A stretch of 64,000 nt of DNA, from positions 62,001 through 126,000 of the forward strand of contig NZ_QRAN01000005.1 in assembly GCF_003457605.1 (NCBI RefSeq). The letters are read 5' to 3'. The notes beneath the pieces are model-generated. The model was not told the origin of the DNA. It made no database searches and was given only the letters and a program-made list of their open reading frames with translations. The position numbers and the translations under genes were made by a program. Positions 9,234 through 18,610 of this stretch are shown here, piece after piece (the stretch's first letter is position 1; the number at the start of each line of letters is the position of its first letter). Origin of the DNA: Seongchinamella sediminis (lineage in GTDB: Bacteria > Pseudomonadota > Gammaproteobacteria > Pseudomonadales > Halieaceae).

Positions 9234-10412
9234 ATGAAGCATAGCAAACGGAGCGTGCACCAACCGGAATTCATTTCCGGCAGTGACTTGCCGATCCCGA
9301 CTCTGGAAATACTGCGCGCCGATGGCACTCTCTACGAGGGCGCGGAGGCTCCCGATCTTTCCCGGGACCTGGCAATTCGTATTTACCGCACCATGATCTT
9401 CACCCGCATTCTCGATGAGCGCATGATCTCCGCCCAGCGCCAGGGCCGGCTCAGCTTCTACCTGACCTGCGCCGGCGAGGAAGCGGCGGTCGCCGGCAGC
9501 GTCGCCGCCTTCGACGAGGGCGACATGATCATGGGGCAGTACCGCGAACAGGCGGCCCTGCGCTTTCGCGGTTTCACCGCGCGGCAGTTCATGACCCAGT
9601 TGCTCAGTACCCGCAATGATCTCGGCAAGGGGCGGCAAATGCCGGTGCACTACGGTAGCCGGGAGCTGAACTTCATGACCATCAGCTCGCCCCTGGCCAC
9701 CCAGATTCCCCAGGCGGCGGGCTACGCCTATGGCCAGCGGCTGGACGCCCAGGGCGAGGCGCTGCGTCACTGCACCCTGTGTTATTACGGCGATGGCGCC
9801 GCCTCCGAGGGCGATTTCCACGCCGGCATGAACATGGCGGCGGTGCTGAAATGCCCCGTGGTCTTTTTCTGTCGCAATAATGGTTACGCCATTTCCACAC
9901 CCACCGCGGAGCAGTACGCCGGCGACGGCATCGCCTCCCGCGGGGTCGGATACGGCATGCAGACCATCCGCGTGGACGGCAACGACCTGCTGGCGGTCTA
10001 TGCCGCCTCCGTGGCGGCCCGGCGTATCGCCGTGGAGAGCTGTGAGCCGGTGTTGATCGAGGCCATGTCCTACCGCCTCGGCGCCCATTCCACCTCCGAC
10101 GACCCCAGCGGCTATCGCAGCCGCGAAGAGGAGGACCGGTGGCGGGAAATGGACCCTATCGAGCGGATGCGCCTGTGGTTGCAGGCCCGGGACTGGTGGA
10201 GTGAGAGCGAGGAAAAGGAGGCTCTGGAGTCCTACCGCAGCGAGGTGCTGCGGGAGCTCAAGGCCGAGGAAAAGGAGCCCGGGCCGCCGCTGTCCGAAAT
10301 GGCGGAGGACGTCTACGACACGCCGCCCTGGCACCTGCGCGAGCAGATGGAGGCACTGGCCGAGCACGTTCGGCAGTACCCGGACCACTACCCGCACGTA
10401 AAAGGAGCTTGA
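9234..10412 (+). CDS. bkdA1: Branched-chain 2-oxoacid dehydrogenase E1 alpha subunit
   Basis: 392 aa. Thiamine-pyrophosphate-dependent E1 alpha subunit that decarboxylates branched-chain 2-oxo acids from Val, Leu and Ile. The TPP-binding motif runs from GDGAASEGD (residues 186-194) to NN (215-216). The phosphorylation-loop region, with YRLGAHSTSDDPS, matches the 2-oxoisovalerate dehydrogenase branch rather than pyruvate dehydrogenase. It begins a three-enzyme operon with E1 beta (3 nt downstream) and E2. No E3 gene is present here, so the shared dihydrolipoamide dehydrogenase must be encoded elsewhere. A TATATT hexamer at 9181-9186 could be a -10 box, but I see no convincing -35. Confidence 0.92.
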   Translation: MKHSKRSVHQPEFISGSDLPIPTLEILRADGTLYEGAEAPDLSRDLAIRIYRTMIFTRILDERMISAQRQGRLSFYLTCAGEEAAVAGSVAAFDEGDMIMGQYREQAALRFRGFTARQFMTQLLSTRNDLGKGRQMPVHYGSRELNFMTISSPLATQIPQAAGYAYGQRLDAQGEALRHCTLCYYGDGAASEGDFHAGMNMAAVLKCPVVFFCRNNGYAISTPTAEQYAGDGIASRGVGYGMQTIRVDGNDLLAVYAASVAARRIAVESCEPVLIEAMSYRLGAHSTSDDPSGYRSREEEDRWREMDPIERMRLWLQARDWWSESEEKEALESYRSEVLRELKAEEKEPGPPLSEMAEDVYDTPPWHLREQMEALAEHVRQYPDHYPHVKGA

Positions 10413-10415
10413 ATC

Positions 10416-11393
10416 GTGGCAGAGCTAAACCTGTTGCAGGCAGTCAACCAGGCGCTGGACGGCGCCATGGCCGCGGACGCCAAAGTGATCTGCCTGGGGG
10501 AGGACGTGGGCAGTTTCGGCGGCGTGTTCCGGGCCACCAGCCACCTGCAGGAGAAGTACGGCAGGGAGCGCTGCTTCAATACGCCGCTGACGGAGCAGGG
10601 TATCGTGGGCTTCGCCATCGGCCTCGCCGCCCAGGGTAAGGTGCCGGTTGCCGAAATCCAGTTTGCCGACTACATCTTCCCCGCCTTCGACCAGATCGTG
10701 AACGAGGCGGCCAAATTTCGCTACCGGGCGGGCAACCAGTTTGACGTGGCCGGACTCACCATTCGAGCGCCCTATGGTGGCGGCATTGCCGGCGGCCTGT
10801 ATCACTCACAGTCGCCAGAAGCCTACTTCTGCCACACCCCGGGGCTCAAGGTCGTGGTGGCGAGTGGCCCCAGGGAGGCCAAGGGCCTGCTCACCGCCGC
10901 GATCCGCGACCCCAACCCGGTGCTGTTTTTCGAGCCCAAGCGGCTCTACCGGGCGGCGGTGGGCGAGGTGCCGGAGGGTGAATTCACCCTGCCCCTGGGC
11001 GAGGCTGAAGTGCTCCGCGAGGGGGGCGATATCACCCTGCTTGGCTGGGGTGCGCAAATGGAGCACCTGCTCAAGGCGGCGGAGCTGGCAGCGGAAGACG
11101 GTATTGCCTGCGAGGTGATCGACCTGCGTACGCTGCTGCCCTGGGACCGGGAGCGGGTCGCCGAATCGGTGCGCAAGACAGGGCGCCTGCTCATCGCCCA
11201 CGAAGCGCCCCGGACCGGCGGCTTCGCCGGCGAGATCAGCGCCAGCATCCAGGAGGTCTGCTTCCTCTACCTGGAAGCGCCGATCGCCCGCGTGACCGGG
11301 CTGGACACGCCCTTTCCCCTGGCCAACGAGAAGGAGTACATGACCAACCCGTGGAAGATCATCGACGCTATCAGGGCGACCCTGAACTACTGA
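10416..11393 (+). CDS. bkdA2: Branched-chain 2-oxoacid dehydrogenase E1 beta subunit
   Basis: 325 aa from a GTG start that follows the AAAGGAG site at the end of bkdA1. The protein is a transketolase-like pyrimidine-binding domain plus a C-terminal transketolase domain, with motifs [15 protein letters not shown] and [15 protein letters not shown] that are typical of E1 beta subunits. It pairs with E1 alpha to form the heterotetrameric E1 that transfers an acyl group to the lipoyl arm of E2. The 3-nt spacing indicates translational coupling and equal expression. Confidence 0.92.
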   Translation: MAELNLLQAVNQALDGAMAADAKVICLGEDVGSFGGVFRATSHLQEKYGRERCFNTPLTEQGIVGFAIGLAAQGKVPVAEIQFADYIFPAFDQIVNEAAKFRYRAGNQFDVAGLTIRAPYGGGIAGGLYHSQSPEAYFCHTPGLKVVVASGPREAKGLLTAAIRDPNPVLFFEPKRLYRAAVGEVPEGEFTLPLGEAEVLREGGDITLLGWGAQMEHLLKAAELAAEDGIACEVIDLRTLLPWDRERVAESVRKTGRLLIAHEAPRTGGFAGEISASIQEVCFLYLEAPIARVTGLDTPFPLANEKEYMTNPWKIIDAIRATLNY

Positions 11394-11418
11394 CAACAAG
11401 CGCATTTGGAGCACCGGC

Positions 11419-12660
11419 ATGAAAACCGATTTTATTCTCCCCGATATCGGCGAGGGCATTGTGGAATGCGAGATCGTCCAGTGGCTGGTCGCGGAGGGCG
11501 ACCAGATCGAGGAGGACCAGCCCGTAGCCGAGGTGAGCACCGATAAGGCGATTGTGGAAATCCCGGCCGTTTACAGCGGCAAGGTGCTGAAACTCTATTA
11601 CGCCGCGGGCGATATCGCGAAGGTGCACCAACCCCTGTTCGCCCTCGAGCGGGAAGACGATTCCGCCGGCGACGGCCCGGCACCGCAGCAGCCCGCAGAT
11701 ACCACCGCGGACCAGACACCTGCACCCGCCAGGACCCCGCCGCGCGAGGCGCCGTCCGAACCATCACCAGACAGGCCTGCGGGCAAGGTGTTGACCACAC
11801 CCGCAGTGCGGCGCATGGCCCGCGAACACGACCTCGACCTGAGTCAGGTCCCGGCGACCGGTAAAAATGATCGTGTGCTGAAGGAGGATGTGCTGGCCTA
11901 TATCTCCGGACGGGAGACAGGCACAAATGCGCCTGCCCCCCGGCGAGCCGCCAGCGGCGATCGGGTGGAGCCGATTCGCGGCCCGCGGGCGGTGATGGCG
12001 CGAGCGATGGCCGAAGCGGTGGCCACCATCCCGCACTTCACCTACGTCGACGAAATTGACCTGACAGCACTGATCCAGTTGCGTTCACAGCTCAAGGAGC
12101 GCTTCGCCGAACAGGGTGTGCGGCTGACCATGATGCCGCTGTTCATGAAGGCCCTGTCGCTGGCGCTGCATGAATATCCGATACTCAACAGCAGCCCGAA
12201 CGAGGACTGCACGGAACTGCGCTACAGCGCCAGCCACAATATCGGCATGGCGGTGGACTCCCGGGTGGGGCTGTTGGTGCCCAACGTCAAAAACGTGCAG
12301 GAACTGACCCTGCTGGAGCTGGCCGGGGAGCTGAACCGGCTCACCGAGGTCGCCCGCGAAGGGCGGGTGGCCCCCGCTGACCTGCGCGATGGCACCATCA
12401 CCATTTCCAATGTGGGCGCCGTCGGCGGCACAGTTGCCACCCCCATCATCAACAAACCGGAGGTGGCCATCGTCGCGCTGGGCAAATTGCAAAGCCTGCC
12501 CCGGTTCAATAGCCGGGGCGAAGTGGAGGCCAGACAGTTGATGACCGCCAGCTGGTCGGGCGATCACCGGATTATCGACGGCGCGACCATGGCGCGCTTC
12601 AGCAATACCTGGAAGGGCTTCCTGGAAGAGCCCTCATCGATGCTGGCGGCGATGCGCTGA
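11419..12660 (+). CDS. bkdB: Branched-chain 2-oxoacid dehydrogenase E2 (dihydrolipoyl acyltransferase)
   Basis: 413 aa with one lipoyl domain (lipoylated Lys43 in STDKA), a Pro/Ala-rich linker, a peripheral subunit-binding domain (about residues 124-162) that docks E1/E3, a second linker, and the catalytic acyltransferase domain. The catalytic motif is SGDHRIIDGA, with the His and Asp near residues 383 and 387. It forms the core of the complex and transfers the acyl group to CoA. It starts 26 nt after bkdA2, so it is in the same operon. A kinase gene follows 19 nt downstream. Confidence 0.93.
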   Translation: MKTDFILPDIGEGIVECEIVQWLVAEGDQIEEDQPVAEVSTDKAIVEIPAVYSGKVLKLYYAAGDIAKVHQPLFALEREDDSAGDGPAPQQPADTTADQTPAPARTPPREAPSEPSPDRPAGKVLTTPAVRRMAREHDLDLSQVPATGKNDRVLKEDVLAYISGRETGTNAPAPRRAASGDRVEPIRGPRAVMARAMAEAVATIPHFTYVDEIDLTALIQLRSQLKERFAEQGVRLTMMPLFMKALSLALHEYPILNSSPNEDCTELRYSASHNIGMAVDSRVGLLVPNVKNVQELTLLELAGELNRLTEVAREGRVAPADLRDGTITISNVGAVGGTVATPIINKPEVAIVALGKLQSLPRFNSRGEVEARQLMTASWSGDHRIIDGATMARFSNTWKGFLEEPSSMLAAMR

Positions 12661-12679
12661 CTTCGCCGGGACAGCCGCG

Positions 12680-14605
12680 ATGGACAGGGTTTCGCAGGAA
12701 ACGCAGGGGAGCGGCGGCAGGCGCGGCCTGCAACACTTCTATATCAACGAAGAGCAATCGATCTACCTGCTCAGCCAGCGGGATGCCCGCAAGCTCAAGC
12801 AGTGGCTGGGGCTGTGTGAGGAGCAGCTGCGCCTGCTGGGCTACGACGCCATCGAGATCATTGGCAAGGGTGCCTACGGTTTCGTATTCGCCGGCCGCGA
12901 GCGTGACGATCTGGCGGGCGAGCGGCAGCTGGTATTCAAGTTCGCGCGAATCACGCTGCCCCGACACGTACAGGACCGCCTCGAGGAGGAGGCCTACATG
13001 CTCTCCCAGGTGGCGCTGCCACACATCCCGGCCTGTCTCGAGTTCCAGCGGGTGCGCGGGCAGTCGATCCTGGTCATGGAACGGGCCCGCGGCATCAATC
13101 TGCAGGAACTGGTCCTCAAACGCGGACGGGTGGAGCCGCGGCTGGTGGTGAAGATTGCCGCCCAGCTGGGGGAAATTCTCTGCTCACTGCGCGAGCAGGC
13201 ACGGCAGCGCGACCGCCCGCCGATTATCCATGGCGATATCAAGCCCTCCAACGTGGTTTTCGACGAGGCCAGCGAGCAGGTCTCACTGATCGACTGGGGC
13301 GCCGCGGTATTCGCCCAGCAGGATGCCAATCGCCAGTTTACCGGCGGGGTCGACCTGGCGGCCCTGTCATCGGACCTGCAGCAAACCAATGCCAAGCTGG
13401 GGGACATCTACTTTATCGGCGAGGAGCAGCTGCGCGGGGGACTGTCATCCCCGCGTTTTGACGAGCAGGGCGTTGCCGGTACCCTCTACGCGCTGGCCTC
13501 GGGGCAGTCCAGCCGCTTCGGCAGCAGCGTGATTACTCCCGCCAGCCTCGGGCTGCCGGTGGAGTTCGCGCGCACCCTGGCAAACCTGCTGTCTCCCGAT
13601 CCGGCCCTGCGTGACCGCGCGGGGGACTACTTCCTGGAAAACATGCGCTTCATGAAACGAATCGTGATTGCTTCGCGCGGCGCACCGTCGGGCGGCGTAC
13701 CGTCGGGCGGCGTACCGTCGGGCGGGGACAGTGGCGCCGAGCCCCCCCTGGTACCGGTCTGGCTGGCTCCCGAGGCGCGCGACATCGACAGTGTGGTCTA
13801 CAGTTCGCGCAAATCCTTCCTGCGCCAGGAAATGCCCGAGAAACTGGTCGCTGACGTGGACCCCACCGAGCTCGACCGCTACTACAAAAACTACCTCGAG
13901 GGGATGGGCGACACGGAAAAGGCCTTTGTCATCGCTGTCAGCCACCTGGGCTACTACCCGGTGGTAGGGGGGCTGGCCATTCACTGGAATGAGCGGGGCA
14001 TGAACATCGACTCCAATCTCAACCTTTACGACGAGGCGCTGTACCCGGCCTTCACCTCGGCCGTAAACAACGTCGTACACCTGGGGCGCGCGATTACCAA
14101 AACCGGGGTGTTCAAGAGCTGCATGTTCGACGCCCGCAACACCCTTCATATTGAGCGTGCCGCCCGCGATGACGCGTTCAGGGTTACCGCGGGCATGCAC
14201 ATTCCCTACGAGATCAGTGATGCGCCCCCGGAAGGCACCGGCAGCAAGCTGCATTCGTATTTCGAGGATGGCGACGATCCGGACGAAATGCTGGAGCTGC
14301 CGCGCCCCATCCTGGATCAGCTGGCCATCATGAACAGCATCAGCCACACCGGTTGTATTATTTTTGAAAGTCTCGAATTCGACCTCAAAATACATAATTA
14401 CCTGCAACTGCTGGACCCGGAGGCAGAACCGCGTTTCCGCGCCTGCCTGGATGCCATCCTCGAGCAACTGCACCTGATCTCCGACCTGGGCGTGTCCGGT
14501 TTCATGAAACTGCTGGATACCGACACCAAGTTCTTTCCCTTCCTGGCCCGGCAGCCGGATCGCTTTGCCGCGGGAGGGCGATCCGGTTCTCCCGGGGGCG
14601 TTTAA
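12680..14605 (+). CDS. Serine/threonine protein kinase with extra C-terminal domain
   Basis: 641 aa. The N-terminal about 300 residues are a eukaryotic-like kinase domain: glycine loop IGKGAYGF (61-68), ATP lysine in VFKFAR (about 87), catalytic loop HGDIKPSN (184-191) and DWG (205-207) in place of the usual DFG. The catalytic HGD in place of HRD makes it a non-RD kinase. A short PSGGV repeat linker (about residues 334-348) joins it to a C-terminal region of about 280 residues that I do not recognise. The gene begins 19 nt after bkdB and is probably cotranscribed, so it may respond to or act on branched-chain amino acid catabolism. That link is inference. No membrane segment is evident. Confidence 0.8.
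   Translation: MDRVSQETQGSGGRRGLQHFYINEEQSIYLLSQRDARKLKQWLGLCEEQLRLLGYDAIEIIGKGAYGFVFAGRERDDLAGERQLVFKFARITLPRHVQDRLEEEAYMLSQVALPHIPACLEFQRVRGQSILVMERARGINLQELVLKRGRVEPRLVVKIAAQLGEILCSLREQARQRDRPPIIHGDIKPSNVVFDEASEQVSLIDWGAAVFAQQDANRQFTGGVDLAALSSDLQQTNAKLGDIYFIGEEQLRGGLSSPRFDEQGVAGTLYALASGQSSRFGSSVITPASLGLPVEFARTLANLLSPDPALRDRAGDYFLENMRFMKRIVIASRGAPSGGVPSGGVPSGGDSGAEPPLVPVWLAPEARDIDSVVYSSRKSFLRQEMPEKLVADVDPTELDRYYKNYLEGMGDTEKAFVIAVSHLGYYPVVGGLAIHWNERGMNIDSNLNLYDEALYPAFTSAVNNVVHLGRAITKTGVFKSCMFDARNTLHIERAARDDAFRVTAGMHIPYEISDAPPEGTGSKLHSYFEDGDDPDEMLELPRPILDQLAIMNSISHTGCIIFESLEFDLKIHNYLQLLDPEAEPRFRACLDAILEQLHLISDLGVSGFMKLLDTDTKFFPFLARQPDRFAAGGRSGSPGGV
13679..13723 (+). repeat. Three 15-bp tandem repeats in the kinase linker
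   Basis: Three head-to-tail copies of a 15-bp unit (GGCGTACCGTCGGGC; the first copy differs by one base) lie in frame and encode the flexible PSGGV linker between the kinase domain and the C-terminal domain. In-frame repeats like this can change in copy number by slippage. Confidence 0.9.
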
Positions 14606-14671
14606 GGGGAAATACCGATCAGCGCCACCCGGGAAACGCCGGGTCGTCGCCGGTGCATGGGCAGGGCCGGA

Positions 14672-15145
14672 TCATTGCAGCTGGGCTGCGGCAAATTCCT
14701 CGACGCCGGCCAGTGGAAGCAGCTCCTCGTGGCCGATCTGCCGGAGCATCGACGCGCCGTCGAGATACACCCGCTCGTTGGTAATCCGGTCGCCGTCGAA
14801 AGTGAATACCGCGATGACCGCCAGGCGGAAAGCCCGCCCCGTGGGGGCGGCGCCGAGAAACTCGCCCGTATTGGTGCCCAGCAGGTCGAACTCGCAGATA
14901 ACGGTGTCGTCATCGGCGAAGTGCATGCGCACGTTCTCGTGACGTTGGTCTGGAAATGCCGCCCGCTGTGCCTGGTGGTATGCCAGCACTTCGTCGCGGC
15001 CCTCGTGAATCTGCCCGGTCGCCACGATCTCGTAGCGTGGCACATCCTTGAAGGTGGCGAGACAGGCCTCCCAGTCGTGGTCGACCTCGGAATCAAAGTG
15101 TTCCTTGAGAACTGCCTGACGACGTGACTTGAGTTCGGGGTCCAT
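14672..15145 (-). CDS. NTF2-like / SnoaL-type protein
   Basis: 157 aa with the cone-shaped alpha+beta fold pattern of the NTF2/SnoaL (ester cyclase or ketosteroid isomerase-like) superfamily: an N-terminal helix with a DHDWEACLATF stretch, then beta strands around RYEIVATGQIHEGRDEVLAY and a late VFTFDGDRITNERVY segment, which is a common SnoaL signature. Catalytic role and substrate are not clear. It is divergent from the HsaA-like monooxygenase gene across a 401-nt gap, and the two may be co-regulated. Its 3' end faces the kinase gene. Confidence 0.7.
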   Translation of the reverse strand: MDPELKSRRQAVLKEHFDSEVDHDWEACLATFKDVPRYEIVATGQIHEGRDEVLAYHQAQRAAFPDQRHENVRMHFADDDTVICEFDLLGTNTGEFLGAAPTGRAFRLAVIAVFTFDGDRITNERVYLDGASMLRQIGHEELLPLAGVEEFAAAQLQ

Positions 15146-15546
15146 GATTCGATTCCTGTACGCACTGAACGGCCAGTGAGTATTCAGGCGGTAGAGCTTG
15201 CCGTCAAGAGGGTCGCTTTGCGCCCCGCCCCCCCCTTCAGTATCGGCACCTGCCGCCGGTTTGTCCGGGATTCGTCCAGGCGATGTTCCAGGGTCTGCCC
15301 TGACAGTGTTGCCGGTTGCTGCAGTCTGGCATACAACCTCTGCAGGGAAGTGATGTTGATGCAGCGGGCCTGGCCGATTGGTGGAAGCGTGAAGCGGATG
15401 AGGTCACGGTGATCTCCGGTCGTTTAACATGTTGGTACGGCAGCTGCTGATTTCAGATCACGGTGGACGCTGTTGGTCCGGCTACTGACTTCCCTCGTAA
15501 ATTGGACATCGACAGCAATCTTGCTTGGTTAGACGAGGAAAAGCCC
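15146..15546. other. Intergenic region between divergent genes
   Basis: About 400 nt without a convincing gene. The short open frames here have no recognisable protein features. The region must hold the promoters of the SnoaL-like gene and the monooxygenase gene. A repeated TCACGGTGA-like element occurs near 15400-15465 (GGTCACGGTGATCTCC and GATCACGGTGGAC), which could be part of an operator. I see no confident -35/-10 pair. Confidence 0.4.
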
Positions 15547-16734
15547 ATGACTGCTCACGTGAATGAGGAAGCCATCGCCAAAGCCCGTGCGGGGGAAGAG
15601 ATGTATCAACGCATTATTGCCCTGCAGCCCCTGTTCAGGGAGAACGCAGCGCGTGCCCGGGAGGAGCGCAAGGTGCCGCAGGAGAACATTGATGCCCTGC
15701 AGGAAGCCGGCTTCTTCCTGGCCCTGCAGCCCGCAAACTGGGGCGGGTACGAGCTGGATCCCCAGGGTTTTTTCCGCATGCAGATCGCGATCGCGCAAGC
15801 GTGCATGTCCACCGCCTGGGCCGGGGGCATTGTTGCGGTGCATGCCTTCCAGGTTGCGCTGATGGACTGCCGCGCCCAGCAGGAGGTCTGGGGCGAAGAC
15901 ATCCACACCCGTGTCTCCTCTGCCTATGCCCCGATGGGCAAGGTGGAGGAGGTAGAGGGCGGCTTCCGCTTCAGTGGCCGCTGGGGCTGGAGCTCAGGCT
16001 GTGATCACTGTACCTGGGCGCTGCTTGGCGGACTGTTACCTGACGGCAGCTACCGGACGTTCCTGGTGCCTCGCAGCGATTACCGGATTATCGATACCTG
16101 GCATCCCATGGGCCTGCACGGCACGGGTTCCAACGATATTCTGGTCGAGGATGTGTTCGTTCCCGAGTACCGGACCCACAAGCAGAGTGACGGTTTTGCC
16201 GGCACCAATCCAGGTGTCAGCGAGCAGTCCCCTGCACTGTACCACCTGCCCTGGGCGCAGTTGTTCATTCGCGTGGTGTCTACTCCCGCTATTGGCGCCG
16301 CCCGTGATGCCCTGGCGCTGTACCGGGAACTGGTGACGCGCAAGGCCAGCGGCGATGTCACCAAACTGGCTGGGGACACCGGCACCCAGACCCGGATAGC
16401 CGAAGCCACAAACGAGATAGATGAAATGTCGGCGGTGCTGTTCCGTAATTTCGACCGCATGATGACACAAGTGCGTGAGGGCGAGAGTGTGGCTGTTGCG
16501 GACCGCATTCTCTATCGCTACCAGGCGTCCCTGGTCATCGATAAATCGATCAGCGTGGTGGACAAGCTGTTTTCCTCGGCGGGCGGCTCCTCCGTGTTTG
16601 AGGGCAGCGAGATACAGCAGCGCTTTCTGGACATCCACACCGCCAGGGCCCACGTGGCCAACAATCCTACTTCCTTCGCCCGTAATCTGGGGGCAGTGTC
16701 ACTGGGTGCTGACAACAGCGATTTCTTTGTTTGA
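15547..16734 (+). CDS. HsaA-like flavin-dependent monooxygenase (acyl-CoA dehydrogenase fold)
   Basis: 395 aa from the ATG at 15547, which follows GACGAGGA; the frame extends upstream but has no better start. The fold is that of acyl-CoA dehydrogenases, with an N-terminal helical domain, a middle beta-barrel (SGRWGWSSGCDHCTWALLGG and HGTGSNDILVEDVFVPEY) and a C-terminal helical domain ending in the GAVSLGADNSDFF pattern. That ending and the length fit the two-component monooxygenase group that includes HsaA (steroid A-ring hydroxylation) and 4-hydroxyphenylacetate hydroxylase relatives, which need a separate flavin reductase. No reductase gene is near. The substrate is unknown; an aromatic or steroid compound is the reasonable guess. 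Confidence 0.78.
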   Translation: MTAHVNEEAIAKARAGEEMYQRIIALQPLFRENAARAREERKVPQENIDALQEAGFFLALQPANWGGYELDPQGFFRMQIAIAQACMSTAWAGGIVAVHAFQVALMDCRAQQEVWGEDIHTRVSSAYAPMGKVEEVEGGFRFSGRWGWSSGCDHCTWALLGGLLPDGSYRTFLVPRSDYRIIDTWHPMGLHGTGSNDILVEDVFVPEYRTHKQSDGFAGTNPGVSEQSPALYHLPWAQLFIRVVSTPAIGAARDALALYRELVTRKASGDVTKLAGDTGTQTRIAEATNEIDEMSAVLFRNFDRMMTQVREGESVAVADRILYRYQASLVIDKSISVVDKLFSSAGGSSVFEGSEIQQRFLDIHTARAHVANNPTSFARNLGAVSLGADNSDFFV

Positions 16735-16870
16735 GCAGTAGCGGCTGCATGTCCCGCCCCGGGGCAGCGGGCTGCTCCCGGGGCGGTACTGGAATCCACA
16801 GCGCTGGCCACAAGGGTTTGGCTGGCATACCCTGTCAGCATGCAACTCAAGCCGACGTTTACATTTCCGA

Positions 16871-17620
16871 ATGGAGCCGCGTGACATGCCCCCGGTTGAG
16901 CCAGTTCTGCTGACCTGTGCCTATATCTCCACCCTGAAAGCGGATACGGTATTAACCAGCGCCTCGGGCTTCTTCTTCCAGCGCGGCAAGCGTCTTTTTC
17001 TCATCACCAATCGTCACGTTTTGCTCGATGAAGCCTCCGGTCACCAGCCAGACCGGATCCTGATTCGGATGTTTACCGATGAGGAAAACCTGGCGGCCAC
17101 CACCGAATTCTCGATTCCCCTGTACCGGGACGGGCAGGCACAGTGGCTGCAGGCTCAGGATGCTGGCGGAACCATTGATGTGGTGGCCATTGAGCTACAG
17201 CAGGAGGCTTTACCCAAAAGTATGGTCTATGAAGCGTTTTCTCCTGAGAGCCTGGTTAGCCCGGAGACCGTGGTGGAGGTTGGAACATCGCTGATGGTAC
17301 TGGGCTTTCCCCTGGGATTCTCCGACACCCTGCACCATTTGCCGGTAGTGCGTCAGGCGGGTCTGGCGTCCCAGTTCGGGCTGCGCTTTGAGGGGACCGG
17401 CTTCTTCCTTACCGACGCCCGCACCCACCGGGGTATCAGCGGCGGACCGGTGGTGTTGCGGGTAGCGGAGGGCATTCGTTCCCGGCCGGAGTTTCACTGG
17501 CGCCTGCTGGGCATTCACTCCTCCCGCCTGGACGTTGGCTCCCGGGACCTGGCACAGGATGAAGCCCTGGGTCTCAATACCGCCTGGTACCCGGACGTGT
17601 TGCTGGCATTGACCGAGTAG
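16871..17620 (+). CDS. Trypsin-like serine protease domain protein
   Basis: 249 aa (an alternative ATG lies 15 nt inside). The sequence fits a PA-clan, trypsin-like peptidase: catalytic His in TNRHVLL (about residue 50), Asp in TIDVVAIEL, and Ser in GISGGPVV. There is no PDZ domain and no clear signal peptide, so it may act in the cytoplasm. Such stand-alone trypsin-like proteins have no settled role. It is followed by the convergent UbiA gene after 23 nt. Confidence 0.65.
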   Translation: MEPRDMPPVEPVLLTCAYISTLKADTVLTSASGFFFQRGKRLFLITNRHVLLDEASGHQPDRILIRMFTDEENLAATTEFSIPLYRDGQAQWLQAQDAGGTIDVVAIELQQEALPKSMVYEAFSPESLVSPETVVEVGTSLMVLGFPLGFSDTLHHLPVVRQAGLASQFGLRFEGTGFFLTDARTHRGISGGPVVLRVAEGIRSRPEFHWRLLGIHSSRLDVGSRDLAQDEALGLNTAWYPDVLLALTE

Positions 17621-17643
17621 CAGACCCGCCCTTGAGGCCGGAT

Positions 17644-18558
17644 TTACGCAAAGTAGTACCCCGCGCCGGTGGCCACCGCCATGCACAGGAAACTGGCCAG
17701 GGTGGCCGCCTGGGCGGGAATGATCTGGCTGGTGTCGCCGCTGCTGCTTGCCAGGCGAAAGATGGCGAATACAGCCGGCACCAGGCCCAGCAGGCCCCAC
17801 ATCATGCCCGGCGCCCGCGGCAGGGAAAGGCCGGTCACCACTAACAGCAGGTAGGCCGTGGCCACCATGGAAATGTAAAGAGTGACAGCGCGGTCCCGGC
17901 CGAGGCGAACGACCAGGTTGGCTTTGCCGCTGGCCTTGTCTGCCCGGTAATCGGGAAATTCATTGATGACCAGGAAAGCGGCCACCAGCAGCCCCAGGCT
18001 GACCGAAGCAAGCAGCATCGGCGCACTCAGGCCGCCGGTCTGGACCAGGTAGGTACCGCAGACCACCAGGGGCCCGTATGCCAGCGCAACAGCGAGTTCC
18101 CCCAGCCCGCGATAGGACAGGCGAAGAGAACCGCCGTGGTAGTACCAGGCCAGGGCAACACCCATCAGCCCGAAGGAGAGTACTCGCGGTTCGCGCAGCG
18201 CGACGATCAACAGCCCGCAGGCAATGCCCAGGGCAAAGCAAGCGCCGGCGATGGACCAGCACTGCTCCCTGGACAGCAGGCCGTCCACCATGACCCGCTT
18301 GCCCCCGGAAAACGGGCTGCGGTCCGCCTCGGTCACGGCCTGGTCGGTACCGCTGTCAAAATCCACTACCTCGCCGGAGGCATTTTTGCCGACCTCGATA
18401 AAGAAGATGCCCAGCACGGTAATGGCCAGCCAGCCGGGCGCCAGGCTATTGTCCGCCGCGGCGAACAGGGCTGCCATCGCCATGCCGGCAAAAGACGCCA
18501 GCGAGACCTTGGGGTCCGCCAGGCGCCAGATTCCTGAAAGAAATTTACTCTCGCTCAT
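17644..18558 (-). CDS. UbiA family prenyltransferase
   Basis: 304 aa from the ATG at 18558; an upstream extension overlaps the neighbouring gene's 3' end and looks non-coding. The protein is an integral membrane enzyme with about eight hydrophobic segments. The first prenyl-diphosphate motif is NASGEVVDFDSGTD and the second is NEFPDYRADKASGKANLVVR, the latter typical of the MenA/UbiA group. It joins a polyprenyl chain to an aromatic or naphthoate acceptor. No other menaquinone or ubiquinone genes flank it, so the acceptor is open. Confidence 0.82.
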   Translation of the reverse strand: MSESKFLSGIWRLADPKVSLASFAGMAMAALFAAADNSLAPGWLAITVLGIFFIEVGKNASGEVVDFDSGTDQAVTEADRSPFSGGKRVMVDGLLSREQCWSIAGACFALGIACGLLIVALREPRVLSFGLMGVALAWYYHGGSLRLSYRGLGELAVALAYGPLVVCGTYLVQTGGLSAPMLLASVSLGLLVAAFLVINEFPDYRADKASGKANLVVRLGRDRAVTLYISMVATAYLLLVVTGLSLPRAPGMMWGLLGLVPAVFAIFRLASSSGDTSQIIPAQAATLASFLCMAVATGAGYYFA

Positions 18559-18610
18559 GGTTGGATTATGGCATGGGAGGATACAGCCGCATATAAGATA
18601 TGCCTTGCAT

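Noticed and set aside
9180-10397. 405-codon open frame opposite bkdA1
   Set aside because: Antisense shadow with no recognisable protein features.
13445-14473. 342-codon open frame opposite the kinase gene
   Set aside because: Antisense shadow; the plus-strand gene is better supported.
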